A stretch of DNA of 64,000 nucleotides from Nitratireductor sp. XY-223 (GCF_004959855.1 NZ_SPNT01000006.1:271011-335010), one strand, 5' to 3'; shown: positions 48,823-60,282, counted from the first letter of the stretch. Translations and numbers: made by a program. Notes: generated by a model not told the origin, from the sequence alone.

Positions 48823-50805
48823 ATGCGGTTTGAAAGTTCCTTCCTTGACGAGCTGCGCGATCGTGTGCCGATTTCGGACATCATCGGCAAGCGCGTCTCG
48901 TGGGACAAGCGCAAGACCAACATTTCGCGCGGCGACTGGTGGGCCTGCTGCCCGTTCCACGGCGAAAAGACGCCGAGCTTTCATTGCGAGGACCGCAAGG
49001 GCCGCTACCACTGTTTCGGCTGCGGCGTGTCGGGCGACCATTTCCGGTTTCTGACCGAGCTCGACGGGCTCTCCTTTCCGGAGGCGGTGCGCTACGTCGC
49101 GGACGTGGCGGGGATCGCCATGCCGGCTCCCGATCCGCGGGCCGCCCAGCGGGAAAAGGAGCGGGCGAGCCTCATAGACGTCGTGGAGATGGCGGCCGGT
49201 TTCTACCAGGACCGGCTGCAGGCGGCGGACGGCGCCAAGGCGCGCGCCTACCTGCGCGACCGCGGCCTCTCTGGGCGCACGATCGCGACGTTCCGCCTCG
49301 GTTACGCCCCCGACGGTCGCAATGTCCTGAAGGAATACCTGGCCTCCAGAGGTGCCGAGAAACAGCAGATCGAAGCCTGCGGCCTGGTCGTGCACGGCCC
49401 GGACATCGCCGTTTCGTACGACCGGTTCCGCGACCGCATCATGTTTCCGATCCTGAGCGCGCGCGAGAAGGTGATCGCCTTTGGCGGGCGGGCCATGTCC
49501 TCCGATATTCCGGCCAAATACATCAATTCGAATGAGACGGAGCTCTTTCACAAGGGCCGGGTGCTCTACAACCTGGCGCGGGCCCGGCGCGCCGTTCAGG
49601 GCGCTGATGGGGCCGGCACGGTCATCGCCGTCGAGGGCTATATGGACGTGATCGCGTTGCACCAGGCCGGCATCGAAAACGCCGTGGCGCCGCTCGGAAC
49701 GGCGCTGACCGAAGATCAGCTCGAACTGTTATGGCGGGCGACCCCGGAGCCGGTGCTGTGTTTCGACGGCGACGAGGCGGGCACGCGCGCCGCCTACCGC
49801 GCCGTCGACCTGGCGCTCGCGGGACTGCGCCCCGGCCGGTCCGTACGGTTCGCCATGCTCCCGCAGGGCAAGGATCCCGACGACCTGGTGCGCGAGGAGG
49901 GCCGGACGCCGTTCGACGCGGTGCTCAAGGCGGCGCGCCCGCTGGCCGACATGGTGTGGATGCGCGAGACCGCGTCGGGCATTTTCGACACGCCCGAAAA
50001 GCGGGCGGCGCTGGAATCGGCCTTCGGCAAGGTCACCGCGGCGATCGGCGACGAGACCGTGCGCCGTCACTACGTCCAGGATATGCGCGACCGGCTTGCC
50101 GCGTTTCTGGAAAGCAACCGGCCGGCGGGCGGCGCTGGCGCCGGCGCGGGACGCGGGTTCCAGCGCGACGGCCGGCGGCAGGGACAGGCCGGCGGCCGCG
50201 GGCCGAAGGCGGATCGCCGCGTCGCCATGACCAATCTGCTGGCGCGCTCGACGATGGTGCGCGGCCAGTCGGAGCTGCCGACACCAAGGGAAAGCGTGCT
50301 GGCACTGACGCTGATCAACCATCCCGAACTGCTGATCGCCGAGTTCGACGAGGTCAGTGCCATCGAGTTCGAGAACCGGCAACTGGCCAACATACTCGAG
50401 CAACTCCTGGACCTGTGCGCCGGCGGCGCCAACCCGGACCGCGAGGCGGCAGGCGCGCATCTTGTCGGCGGCGGCCACGAGGACTTCATCGCGCGGCTGA
50501 AACAGCAGATACGCTATACCAGGGACTGGACCGCCTCGGAGGAGGCGGCGCTGGAGGATGCGCGGGAGGGCTTTATTCAGGCGCTTGCGCTCTACAAGCG
50601 CACGCGTGCCCTCAGGCAGCAGAAAAGCGAACTGGAGCGTGACATTGCCGAGGCCACGGAAAGCGGCGACGGCGAGGCCGTGCCGCGACTGATGCAGTCG
50701 CTGCAGTCCGTGCAGTCGGAGTACAACCGGCTGGAACGGCAGGAGGCGATCGTCGAGGGATTCGGCGTGCTCTCCGGACGGGTCCGGGGAACTGCGGGCA
50801 AATAG
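48823..50805 (+). CDS. dnaG: DNA primase
   Basis: Encodes 660 residues from the ATG at 48823, with GGGAG nine bases upstream. The CHC2 zinc finger is C43/H46/C64/C67 (CCPFHGEK, YHCFGCG). The TOPRIM core has VEGYMDVIALHQAG and CFDGDEAGTRAAYRA with the metal acidic residues. A Gly/Ala/Arg-rich linker near residue 435 separates the C-terminal helicase-binding domain. It precedes rpoD, the conserved macromolecular-synthesis order. Confidence 0.97.
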   Translation: MRFESSFLDELRDRVPISDIIGKRVSWDKRKTNISRGDWWACCPFHGEKTPSFHCEDRKGRYHCFGCGVSGDHFRFLTELDGLSFPEAVRYVADVAGIAMPAPDPRAAQREKERASLIDVVEMAAGFYQDRLQAADGAKARAYLRDRGLSGRTIATFRLGYAPDGRNVLKEYLASRGAEKQQIEACGLVVHGPDIAVSYDRFRDRIMFPILSAREKVIAFGGRAMSSDIPAKYINSNETELFHKGRVLYNLARARRAVQGADGAGTVIAVEGYMDVIALHQAGIENAVAPLGTALTEDQLELLWRATPEPVLCFDGDEAGTRAAYRAVDLALAGLRPGRSVRFAMLPQGKDPDDLVREEGRTPFDAVLKAARPLADMVWMRETASGIFDTPEKRAALESAFGKVTAAIGDETVRRHYVQDMRDRLAAFLESNRPAGGAGAGAGRGFQRDGRRQGQAGGRGPKADRRVAMTNLLARSTMVRGQSELPTPRESVLALTLINHPELLIAEFDEVSAIEFENRQLANILEQLLDLCAGGANPDREAAGAHLVGGGHEDFIARLKQQIRYTRDWTASEEAALEDAREGFIQALALYKRTRALRQQKSELERDIAEATESGDGEAVPRLMQSLQSVQSEYNRLERQEAIVEGFGVLSGRVRGTAGK

Positions 50806-51323
50806 AGCGGCCGATTCCGCGACGCCCTTGTAATGATTGCTTTGGCCCCTAAATATTCGGCCAGGCAGATTGCGGACAGGTGCTTCGGGCCTGCTCCTGA
50901 AATCAGATGGAACTGCCACGATGAACCCAGTCGAGAGAGCGCACAGCGCTTCGGGCTGGTGCTTTTGTTTCCGCCCGTAAGGCGTCATGTTCGGTTAAAT
51001 ACCGTATTTTTTGGTGAATTTGCCTTAAAAATCCGGTTTTTTGGCCCGTTGAGCTTGACGGATGGAAAAATTAACGGAATCACCTCTTGTGGCGAGAAGT
51101 TTCTTTGGTCAAGCAAATTGGGATGTTGTCCACTGGCGCAGATAAAGCGGGTCGGGTGAGACAGGCGTGGCTCATGTGCAGGGTGAAGTCACCATCCATG
51201 GTTAATCGGGAATTAAACATCACTCCTATACTCGGTTCATAGCTGATTCGGATATGACGGTTGAGCCCCGATCGGCTGGCTCTACCGGTTTTTGGTGATG
51301 TGCTTAGGAAAGTGACGGGATAT
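50806..51323. other. dnaG-rpoD intergenic region, no gene seen
   Basis: About 520 bases. It contains AT-rich stretches around 50990-51080 and 51200-51235, and a -10-like CTATACT at 51226-51232 about 90 bases before rpoD. No clear -35, ORF or hairpin is convincing. It should contain the rpoD promoter(s). Confidence 0.5.
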
Positions 51324-53357
<2,034 letters not shown>

Positions 53358-53361
53358 AGAC

Positions 53362-53387
53362 AAGGCGGCCGGTTGGCCGCCTTTTTT
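53362..53387 (+). terminator. Rho-independent terminator of rpoD
   Basis: GGCGGCC (53364-53370) and GGCCGCC (53375-53381) pair around GGTT, flanked by AA/TT, and are followed by TTTTTT. It begins five bases after the rpoD stop. Confidence 0.92.
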
Positions 53388-53395
53388 GCAAAGCC

Positions 53396-53803
53396 ATGCA
53401 GAGCGAAATCGTCATTGAGACCAACGGCCAGGGGCTCTACGAGTTCACCCAAGAGGCCGCTCGCTTTGTATCCGGTGCCGGCATCGACACCGGGGTGCTG
53501 ACGGTCTTCGTGCGCCACACGTCCTGCTCCATGCTGATCCAGGAAAATGCCGATCCCGACGTGCAGCGCGACCTTCATGAATTCTTCGCCCGTCTCGTGC
53601 CGGAGAACATGGACTGGCTGAGGCACACCAAAGAGGGGCCGGACGACATGCCGGCGCATATCAAGGCGGCCCTCACGCAGGTCAGCTTGTCGATCCCGGT
53701 CGCCGGGTCGGCGATGCTGCTCGGCACCTGGCAGGGGATCTACCTCTTCGAGCACCGGCGCCGGCCGCACAGCCGCAAGGTGGTCTTCCACATTTCCGAA
53801 TAG
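53396..53803 (+). CDS. yjbQ: YjbQ/UPF0047 family protein
   Basis: Encodes 135 residues, standard for the secondary thiamine-phosphate synthase (YjbQ) family. Characteristic are GVLTVFVRHTSCSMLIQENADPDV in blocks (VRHTSCS and QENADPDV), HTKEGPDDMPAHIKAALTQVS and GTWQGIYLFEHRR. E. coli YjbQ has weak thiamine-phosphate synthase activity. The gene begins inside the last bases after the rpoD terminator. Confidence 0.93.
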   Translation: MQSEIVIETNGQGLYEFTQEAARFVSGAGIDTGVLTVFVRHTSCSMLIQENADPDVQRDLHEFFARLVPENMDWLRHTKEGPDDMPAHIKAALTQVSLSIPVAGSAMLLGTWQGIYLFEHRRRPHSRKVVFHISE

Positions 53804-53898
53804 AACCGGCGCCAACGCTGCACGGATGTCGCGATGGGAACGTCGCGGCCTGTCATTTGACGCTAACGTTGCCCGCAACATGCGGGGAGTGAGCGACG

Positions 53899-56400
53899 AT
53901 GGCGGAACAGCGCGACAGGGACGGCCGGCCGCTTTCAGGCGTCAGGGTCATCGATTTCGGCCAGTATGTGGCCGGTCCCGCCGCGGCCATGATGCTCGCC
54001 GATCTCGGTGCGGAGGTCATCCATATCGACCCGCCCGGCGGGCCGCGCTGGAAATCGCCGGCGGCCGCCATGCTCAATCGCGGCAAGACCTGCATCACGC
54101 TGGACCTGAAAACCGGAGCGGGTCTTTCCGAGGCCCGGCGGCTGATCGCCTCGGCCGACGTGGTGATCGAGAATTTCCGGCCGGGTGTCATGGCGCAGCT
54201 GGGGCTGGGCGCCGGCACGGTCCGGTCCGACCGATCCGACCTGGTTTACCTGTCGCTGCCGGGCTTTGCGTCAAGCGACGCGGAGCGGGCCGGGATCAGG
54301 GCCTGGGAAGCGGTCGTCGCGGCGGCCTGCGGGCAATATTCAGACATGGGCCTCAACCGGGTGCTGATGGCGATCGAGCCCAGTTTCTCGCCCCTGCCGC
54401 TCGCCTCCGCCTACGCCTCGGTGCTGGGCGCCGCATCCGTCGTGCTGGCGCTCTACAACCGCGAAAAGGGCGGCGGCGGCGACGTCATCGAGGTGCCGCT
54501 GGCATCGGCTCTGATGGAGGGGCTTGCCTATAATTCGCAACAGGTCGAGGCCTATCCTGAACGCTACAAGTCGAACCGGGAAAAGGAGATCGACCGGCGG
54601 CGGGCGAACGGCCTTGCCATGAATGCCACCTATGCCGAGCTACAGGAACTGCTCGACCCGTTCTACCGCAACTATGCCTGCGCCGACGGTCGGCAGATCT
54701 ACGTGGTCAGTGCCTCGCATACCGCCCATCCCGAGCGGGTGCTGAAGATCCTTGGCCTGTGGGACCGGCTGATCGAAGAGGGCCTGCCGCGCCACTATGC
54801 CTATGACGATGTGGCGGACTGGCCGGGCGAGGACGGATGCTCGCTGTCGAGCTACCCGCTGTCGCAGGCCTGGGCGGATCGCGTGTCGTCACTGATGAAG
54901 GAAGCGTTCCTTTCCCGGCCCTCTTTCGAGTGGGAGAAGATCTTCGGCGAAAACGGCGCGCCTGCCGCTGTCCAGCGCACGACGCGGGAATGGCTGCATG
55001 CCGAACATCCGGTGCGCGCACGCCTGTTGATCGATGTCGACGATCCGGATTACGGCCGCATGCGCCAGCTCGGCAACCTCGCCTGGCTGGCGAGCGACGC
55101 AGACGCCGCGTCGGAAAAGCCCCCGCGCCGTGTTGCCGAGCCGGGAGAGATCGCAGCCGAGCCGAAAGCCGGTGCCCCGGCGGCTTCCGGCAGCGGCGGC
55201 TGGCTGGACGGCATCAAGATCCTCGACCTCACCAATGTCATTGCAGGGCCGACCATCGCGTCGACGCTCGCGCGGTTCGGCGCGAAGGTGATCTCGATCG
55301 ACCCGGTCCGGCCGACCATGGACCCGTGGAACGCCATCATCTTCGGCATGCATGCCGGGCGCGGCAAGCAAAGCCTCCTGATGGACCTCAAAACGAACAA
55401 GGGCCGGCGGGCGCTGGGCCGCCTCGTCGATTGGGCCGACATCGTTACCGTCAACGCCACCGACAGGCAGCTTGCCGGGCTCGGTCTCGATCCAGAAAAC
55501 CTGCGGGCGCGGCACCCGGACGTGATTTTCTGCCAGCTCGACTGCTACGGCGGGCCGCAGCGCGGGCCGCACAGCGATTTTCCCGGCTATGACGATCTTG
55601 CCCAGGCGGTGACCGGCGTCATGGCGCGCTTCGGCGGTTCCCTCGACACGCCGGAGGAACACGCGCATTTCGGCACGATCGACGTGCTCGGCGGTTTCTG
55701 CGGCGCGCTCGCCGCGGCGGCCGCGCTCTACCGGCGCGAGCGGACGGGCAGGGGCGACGTGGCCCGCGCCTCGCTCTGCGCCGCCGGCCAGCTCATCCAG
55801 GCGCCGTTCATGTTCGATTTCGAGGGGCGCGCACCCTTTGATGAGCCGAGCGGGCGTTCCGTGAAAGGCGCGGGGCCGCTCTATCGCGCCTACACGGCAT
55901 CCGACGGCTGGTTCTTCCTCGCTGCGTTCGAGGACGATCTCGAGGCGCTGGCGACGGTGGAAGGGCTCGGCGCCATCGAATCCGTTGCGCCGGATGCGCG
56001 CGAAGCCTATCTGGAGGGCGTGTTTTCCGCCCGGCCCGTCGCGCACTGGATTGCGGCGCTCCGCGCCGGCGATATCGGCTGCCACACGCTCGACCAGATG
56101 CACGAGGTGCGCGACGCGCATCTGGTCGAAGAGAGCAGCGGGCTCTTGGAATTGAACGCCGGCACTTTCGACTTCATCCGTCATGACAAGCACCCAAGCG
56201 GTCGCGTGGTCGACCTTGTCGCGCCGAACGCGATCCGCCCGGAAAGGGCGGCGATCACGGTTCCAGAGCCAATGCCGAAACCGGGCGCCGACGGGCGCGC
56301 CATCCTCTCGGGTCTCGGCTACAGCGCCGGCGAAATCGATGCGATGATCGAAGAGGGTGTTGTTGCCGAAAAATGGTGCGATAAATATCTGCCGGAGTGA
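53899..56400 (+). CDS. CaiB/BaiF CoA-transferase family protein, double-domain (833 aa)
   Basis: Encodes 833 residues, two tandem class III CoA-transferase domains. The first begins GVRVIDFGQYVAGPAAAMMLADLGAEVIHID; the second begins at about residue 435 with GIKILDLTNVIAGPTIASTLARFGAKVISID, seen as the same motif by short blocks (DLGAEVIHID, RFGAKVISID). The catalytic Asp position is clear in the second half at D595 (GTIDVLGGFCGALAA); the matching first-half region reads PSFSPLPLASAYAS with no Asp. Substrate unknown. Confidence 0.87.
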   Translation: MAEQRDRDGRPLSGVRVIDFGQYVAGPAAAMMLADLGAEVIHIDPPGGPRWKSPAAAMLNRGKTCITLDLKTGAGLSEARRLIASADVVIENFRPGVMAQLGLGAGTVRSDRSDLVYLSLPGFASSDAERAGIRAWEAVVAAACGQYSDMGLNRVLMAIEPSFSPLPLASAYASVLGAASVVLALYNREKGGGGDVIEVPLASALMEGLAYNSQQVEAYPERYKSNREKEIDRRRANGLAMNATYAELQELLDPFYRNYACADGRQIYVVSASHTAHPERVLKILGLWDRLIEEGLPRHYAYDDVADWPGEDGCSLSSYPLSQAWADRVSSLMKEAFLSRPSFEWEKIFGENGAPAAVQRTTREWLHAEHPVRARLLIDVDDPDYGRMRQLGNLAWLASDADAASEKPPRRVAEPGEIAAEPKAGAPAASGSGGWLDGIKILDLTNVIAGPTIASTLARFGAKVISIDPVRPTMDPWNAIIFGMHAGRGKQSLLMDLKTNKGRRALGRLVDWADIVTVNATDRQLAGLGLDPENLRARHPDVIFCQLDCYGGPQRGPHSDFPGYDDLAQAVTGVMARFGGSLDTPEEHAHFGTIDVLGGFCGALAAAAALYRRERTGRGDVARASLCAAGQLIQAPFMFDFEGRAPFDEPSGRSVKGAGPLYRAYTASDGWFFLAAFEDDLEALATVEGLGAIESVAPDAREAYLEGVFSARPVAHWIAALRAGDIGCHTLDQMHEVRDAHLVEESSGLLELNAGTFDFIRHDKHPSGRVVDLVAPNAIRPERAAITVPEPMPKPGADGRAILSGLGYSAGEIDAMIEEGVVAEKWCDKYLPE

Positions 56401-56419
56401 CGGAAAAAGACAGGACCCG

Positions 56420-57094
56420 ATGACGCCGCTGCCGATCCTCTACAGTTTTCGCCGCTGCCCCTACGCGATGCGGGCGCGGATGGCGCTGCGCGCAAGCGGC
56501 ACTCCGGTCGAGTTGCGCGAGGTGGTGCTGCGCGACAAGGCGCCGGAATTCCTCGCCGCCTCGCCGTCGGCGACGGTGCCGACGCTGGTCGCGGCCGATG
56601 GGGGCGTGATCGACGAGAGCCTCGACATCATGTTGTGGGCGCTTTGCATGAACGACCCGGAGGGCTGGCTTGCGCCGGAGGCCGGCGCGCTCGATGACAT
56701 GCTGGCGCTGATCGAACATATCGACGGGCCGTTCAAGCAGAGCCTCGACCGCTACAAGTACGACACCCGTCACCCGGACCGCGACCGGCTCGAAGAGCGC
56801 GGCAAGGCGGCGGCGGAACTCGTTGCATTGGAAGACCGCCTTGCTGAGAGCGGCTGGCTCTTCGGTGGCCGGCCGAGCCTCGCCGACATGGCGATCCTGC
56901 CCTTCGTGCGCCAGTTCGCCAATACCGATCGCGCCTGGTTCGACGGCGAGGACTGGCCGACGCTCAAGGCCTGGCTGGAAGCATTCGAGCAATCCGACCG
57001 GTTCCAGGCAATCATGGACAAATATCCGCAATGGGCAGCGGGCGATCCCGTGACGGTGTTCGGCGATGAATTCGCCACGCAATCGCCAGCCTGA
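56420..57094 (+). CDS. Glutathione S-transferase family protein
   Basis: Encodes 224 residues from ATG 56420 with AGGA upstream. The thioredoxin-fold N-domain starts LPILYSFRRCPYAMRARMAL with Cys13 in the CPYA motif, which suggests a Cys-type GST or glutaredoxin-like activity. It includes SATVPTLV with the cis-Pro and DESLDIM for glutathione contact. The C-terminal helical domain ends at about residue 224. It follows the CoA transferase by 19 bases and may be co-transcribed. Confidence 0.9.
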   Translation: MTPLPILYSFRRCPYAMRARMALRASGTPVELREVVLRDKAPEFLAASPSATVPTLVAADGGVIDESLDIMLWALCMNDPEGWLAPEAGALDDMLALIEHIDGPFKQSLDRYKYDTRHPDRDRLEERGKAAAELVALEDRLAESGWLFGGRPSLADMAILPFVRQFANTDRAWFDGEDWPTLKAWLEAFEQSDRFQAIMDKYPQWAAGDPVTVFGDEFATQSPA

Positions 57095-57176
57095 TTTCTT
57101 CCGCCGCAACAACGCGTTGCGGCGGAATTCTGACAGTCAGAGCCTAGCCGGTTAAACAATTACGTGAGGAAGAAGC

Positions 57177-57593
57177 GTGCCGCAAACAGCCACTGAAAAC
57201 CTGATCCGGAGCTATCTCGACGCCTTCAACGCCAGCGACAGCGAGGCCATGCTGGCGCTGCTTTCGGAAGACGTCATCCACGACATCAACCAGGGCGGCC
57301 GCGAGATCGGGCGCGAGAAGTTCCGCTGGTTCAATGCGATGATGGCCGAACACTATTCGGAAACGCTGGGCGACATCGCCATCATGGTCTCGGCCGACGG
57401 GACCCGCGCGGCGGCGGAGTTCACCGTGCGCGGCACGTACCTCAAAACCGCCGAGGGCCTGCCGCCGGCGAGCGGCCAGTCCTACAGCCTGCCGGCCGGC
57501 ATCTTTTTCGAGGTCGAGGACGGGCGGATTTCGCGGGTGACGACCTGTTACAATCTCAACGACTGGATCGCGCAGGTGGAAAAAGATGGCTGA
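57177..57593 (+). CDS. SnoaL-like/nuclear transport factor 2-fold protein (ketosteroid isomerase-like)
   Basis: Encodes 138 residues from a GTG at 57177 preceded by GAGGAAGA. The alpha+beta cone fold is suggested by LIRSYLDAFNASDSEAMLALLSEDVIHDI and RGTYLKTAEG followed by IFFEVEDGRISRVTTCYNLNDW. Members often act on steroids or polyketides, or bind small ligands; the catalytic Asp is not obvious. It overlaps the GNAT gene by eight bases, so they are coupled. Confidence 0.85.
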   Translation: MPQTATENLIRSYLDAFNASDSEAMLALLSEDVIHDINQGGREIGREKFRWFNAMMAEHYSETLGDIAIMVSADGTRAAAEFTVRGTYLKTAEGLPPASGQSYSLPAGIFFEVEDGRISRVTTCYNLNDWIAQVEKDG

Positions 57594-58185
57594 GATCGCC
57601 TTCCGCACGCTGACGGGCGCGGCGCTGGAGGCGGCGCTTGACGATCTGGCGGGCCTGCGCATTACGGTCTTTCACGAGTGGCCTTATCTTTACGAGGGCG
57701 ACCGCGACTACGAGCGCAAATACCTTTCCAAATTCGCAGCCTCGAAAGGCGCCGTCATCATCGGCGCCTATGACGGTGACCGGCTCGTCGGGGCGGCGAC
57801 GGCGGCGCCGCTCGAAGATCATTTCGACGATTTCGCCGAGCCGTTCGAAAAGAAGGGACTGAGGGCCGAGGACTTCTTCTATTTCGGCGAATCCGTGCTG
57901 CTTCCCGAATACCGGGGGCGCGGCGTCGGCGTGCGCTTCTTCGAGGAGCGCGAAAAGGCGGCGCGCGCGGAAGGTTTCAGCCGTGTCGTTTTCTGCGGCG
58001 TGATCCGGCCGGAGAATCATCCGATGCGCCCGGCGGACTACGTGCCGCTCGACCGGTTCTGGAAGAATCGCGGCTACGAAAAGATGGACGGCCTCGTCTG
58101 CGACTTTCCCTGGCGCGACATCGGCGACGCGGAAGAGACCCGCAAGCCGATGCAGTTCTGGACCCGCACGCTGGCGGGCGGCTGA
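57586..58185 (+). CDS. GNAT family N-acetyltransferase
   Basis: Encodes 199 residues. The acetyl-CoA motif A is VLLPEYRGRGVGVRFFEEREKAA at about residue 104 (core RGRGVG). An N-terminal strand/helix pair and a C-terminal strand complete the GNAT fold. It starts inside the SnoaL-like gene. Substrate not predictable; a role modifying a small metabolite with its SnoaL partner is possible. Confidence 0.87.
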   Translation: MAEIAFRTLTGAALEAALDDLAGLRITVFHEWPYLYEGDRDYERKYLSKFAASKGAVIIGAYDGDRLVGAATAAPLEDHFDDFAEPFEKKGLRAEDFFYFGESVLLPEYRGRGVGVRFFEEREKAARAEGFSRVVFCGVIRPENHPMRPADYVPLDRFWKNRGYEKMDGLVCDFPWRDIGDAEETRKPMQFWTRTLAGG

Positions 58186-58268
58186 CAATCTTCCCTTAAC
58201 GCAATGTTTGCGTATTCGCTGCAACCTCCAGTTTTGTTGACATCATCGTCATCCTGTGAGGATTTACT

Positions 58269-58895
58269 GTGACAGAACCAACCGTTTGGGTCAGCCGGGC
58301 CATGATGGATTCGACGCTGATCAAGCCATTCATCATGGATGTTTTGGAAGCCGACAAGGAAAAGGCGGTCGAAACGATCCGCTTGGCCGAAAAGGGAGTT
58401 GCTGTAGAGCGAGATCGCTATCCCTTGAAAATGTGGGTGAGTTATCCCGACAGGTGGGAAGAAAATTTACCGTACATTTTTACTGCTGGTGGATTTTGGA
58501 CGGTTTCCCAAGAGCTTGCGGACGTTCTGCAGCAATTCGGCCTCGGAAGCACCAGGCTTTATCCAACCGAACTCTTTCAGCACGACCGGGTAACGCCCAT
58601 TGAGGGAACATATTTTTGCCTGGCCTTCGGTGAGCAGAAAGCGTGTTTCGAGCCGGATGCTTCACCGCGCGCGCGCAAAATTTATCCGGACAAAGATCTT
58701 TGGAAGATGAGTCTTGCTCCCAAGGACGACGACCTGGCTTTAACACACAATGCTCTTCTTGGTGTTGATCTCTGGATTGATCCCAGAGTTCGAAATGCAA
58801 TTTTTCTAAGTGACCGTTTGGTCGAAGCGCTGAAGGCGGCAACGCTGACAAAACGACTTGGGCTGCGGAGGTGCCGAGTTCTTCTAGTCCACTAG
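58269..58895 (+). CDS. Imm11 (DUF1629-type) immunity-family protein
   Basis: Encodes 208 residues. The block GGFWTVSQELADVLQQFGLGSTRLYPTEL, read as GGFWTVS and LGSTRLYPTELF, matches the Imm11 family that neutralises polymorphic toxins of the contact-dependent or Rhs type. The terminal LGVDLWIDPRVRNAIFLSDRLVEALKAA is also typical. No toxin gene is adjacent. The GC content is lower than neighbours, and the gene is flanked by intergenic gaps, indicating recent acquisition. Confidence 0.65.
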   Translation: MTEPTVWVSRAMMDSTLIKPFIMDVLEADKEKAVETIRLAEKGVAVERDRYPLKMWVSYPDRWEENLPYIFTAGGFWTVSQELADVLQQFGLGSTRLYPTELFQHDRVTPIEGTYFCLAFGEQKACFEPDASPRARKIYPDKDLWKMSLAPKDDDLALTHNALLGVDLWIDPRVRNAIFLSDRLVEALKAATLTKRLGLRRCRVLLVH

Positions 58896-58996
58896 TCGCT
58901 GAAGGGTGAAACGATAAGGAGCCAAAAATCTATAGTGCAAAAAAATTCGGCTATAACTGTCTGAAAAATATACATATTCAAAAACAATCGCTTCCA

Positions 58997-59050
58997 TGAA
59001 CGCTAGATGAACGACCGGTTACGGCAGCGTTCAGGCTCACATTACTAAAG
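58997..59050 (+). promoter_or_regulatory. TGAACG tandem, CGTTCA box and -10 upstream of the 114-aa gene
   Basis: TGAACG at 58997-59002 and 59008-59013 are 11 bases apart; CGTTCA at 59028-59033 is followed 11 bases later by a -10-like CTAAAG (59045-59050). The box lies 70 bases before the ATG at 59103, much like the BA14K pair. Confidence 0.5.
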
Positions 59051-59102
59051 TTTAATCATCGCCAAACACAGCGATCGACAAACCGATGGAATGGAGAGCA
59101 CA

Positions 59103-59447
59103 ATGTTCGCAAATATCGCCAAAGCCGCCGCGCTGACAGCGCTGATCGCTGTCGGAGCCAACACCGCCACCCCGAGCCACGCCGAAGCCGGCAATATCGA
59201 TTTCGGCATCTATTTCGGAACGCCCGGTTACGGACCCGGACCTTACTGGGGCCCGCCGCCGCGCCCGCACCGCGGTGTCTGCAAGCCGCGCCGCGCCGTC
59301 AACAAAGCCTGGCGCATGGGTGTCAAGAATCCGCGCATCGTGCGCCGCAACCCGAACCGCGTCGTCGTCCGCGGCTGGCGCTACGGCTACAAGACCAAGG
59401 TGGTCTTCGCCAACCGCCGCCACTGCCCGGTCATCGCCTACCGCTAA
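59103..59447 (+). CDS. Small secreted basic Pro/Gly/Arg-rich protein
   Basis: Encodes 114 residues from ATG 59103 (GGAGAG upstream). A signal peptide (ALIAVGANTATPSHA) precedes GIYFGTPGYGPGPYWGPPPRP, and a basic C-terminal half with KPRRAVNKAWRMGVKNPRIVRRN and two Cys. Similar proteins occur widely in Hyphomicrobiales without assigned role. It has its own terminator. Its promoter shares the CGTTCA motif with the BA14K gene and its paralogue. Confidence 0.75.
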   Translation: MFANIAKAAALTALIAVGANTATPSHAEAGNIDFGIYFGTPGYGPGPYWGPPPRPHRGVCKPRRAVNKAWRMGVKNPRIVRRNPNRVVVRGWRYGYKTKVVFANRRHCPVIAYR

Positions 59448-59490
59448 GCGCATTCCGCTGGCAGTCGCCCACCCATAAGCCAGCGGTCTT

Positions 59491-59534
59491 CCCCGGCACC
59501 GGCCTGCAAGAACAGGCCACCGCCGGGGATTTTT
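59491..59534 (+). terminator. Rho-independent terminator
   Basis: CCCCGGC (59491-59497) pairs with GCCGGGG (59522-59528), with an inner GGCCTG/CAGGCC stem, followed by ATTTTT. It ends the 114-residue gene 44 bases past its stop. Confidence 0.88.
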
Positions 59535-59538
59535 CTGT

Positions 59539-60282
59539 CTACTGGTCGATCTCGAAACTGACGTTCACATTGACCTTGTAAGCATTCTCGCCCGTGGCCA
59601 CAGGCACCGCCGCGTCGGCGGTCGCCTGCAGTGCCCTTTCGGCGCGCGCCACGGGCAAAGGCTGCGGCCGGAACTGCTGCTCGCTGATATCGGTGATGCG
59701 GCCGAGGGTGGCGCCGGCGGCCTCGACCAGCGTCGTCGCCTTGGAAACCGCATCCTTCATCGCTTGCGTCCGCGCCTCGGTAATCGCCGCAGACGGGTCG
59801 TCATTGGTAAAGAGGATTTGACCGCCCTGGTTGACGCCGAGGTCGACCGACTTGTCGAGGATCGTTCCGAGATTGTCGAGATCGCGGATGCGCACGGTGA
59901 GCGTGTTCATCACCCGGTAGCCGGTGATCACCGGCTGCGCTGGCTCGTTGTCCTTGCGGTCCGGATAGAAATATTGCGGGTCGATGGTAAAGCCGGAGGT
60001 CTGCAGGTCGCGTTCCTCGACACCGTCGGAGCGCATGGACGCAAGCACCGCGGCCATTGCCGAATTGTTGGCGTCGAGCGCTTCGCGCGCCGTCTTTTCC
60101 TGGCGCATGACGGTGAGCGTCAGCACCGCCATGTCGGGGGCGAGGCGGGCCGTTCCCTCGCCGGTGACCGAGACGATGCCGGGTTTTGGCGCGTCGGATT
60201 CCGCCGCCAGCGCCGGCAGCGGCAGGACGGCAAGGGCAAGGACGAGGGCAGGGGCGAAGGCAAGATTGCGGCGCGAAATCAT
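59539..60282 (-). CDS. SIMPL (DUF541) domain secreted protein
   Basis: Encodes 247 residues from ATG 60282 with GAGG six bases upstream. A signal peptide (ALVLALAVLPLPALA) precedes the SIMPL domain: GIVSVTGEGTARLAPDMAVLTLTVMRQ, VITGYRVMNTLTVRIRDLDNLGTILD and the Ala-rich helices with AMKDAVSKATTLVEAAGATLG, each quoted by its leading block. Eukaryotic and bacterial SIMPL/BP26 proteins form channel-like oligomers; Brucella BP26 is an antigen of this family. Confidence 0.88.
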   Translation of the reverse strand: MISRRNLAFAPALVLALAVLPLPALAAESDAPKPGIVSVTGEGTARLAPDMAVLTLTVMRQEKTAREALDANNSAMAAVLASMRSDGVEERDLQTSGFTIDPQYFYPDRKDNEPAQPVITGYRVMNTLTVRIRDLDNLGTILDKSVDLGVNQGGQILFTNDDPSAAITEARTQAMKDAVSKATTLVEAAGATLGRITDISEQQFRPQPLPVARAERALQATADAAVPVATGENAYKVNVNVSFEIDQ

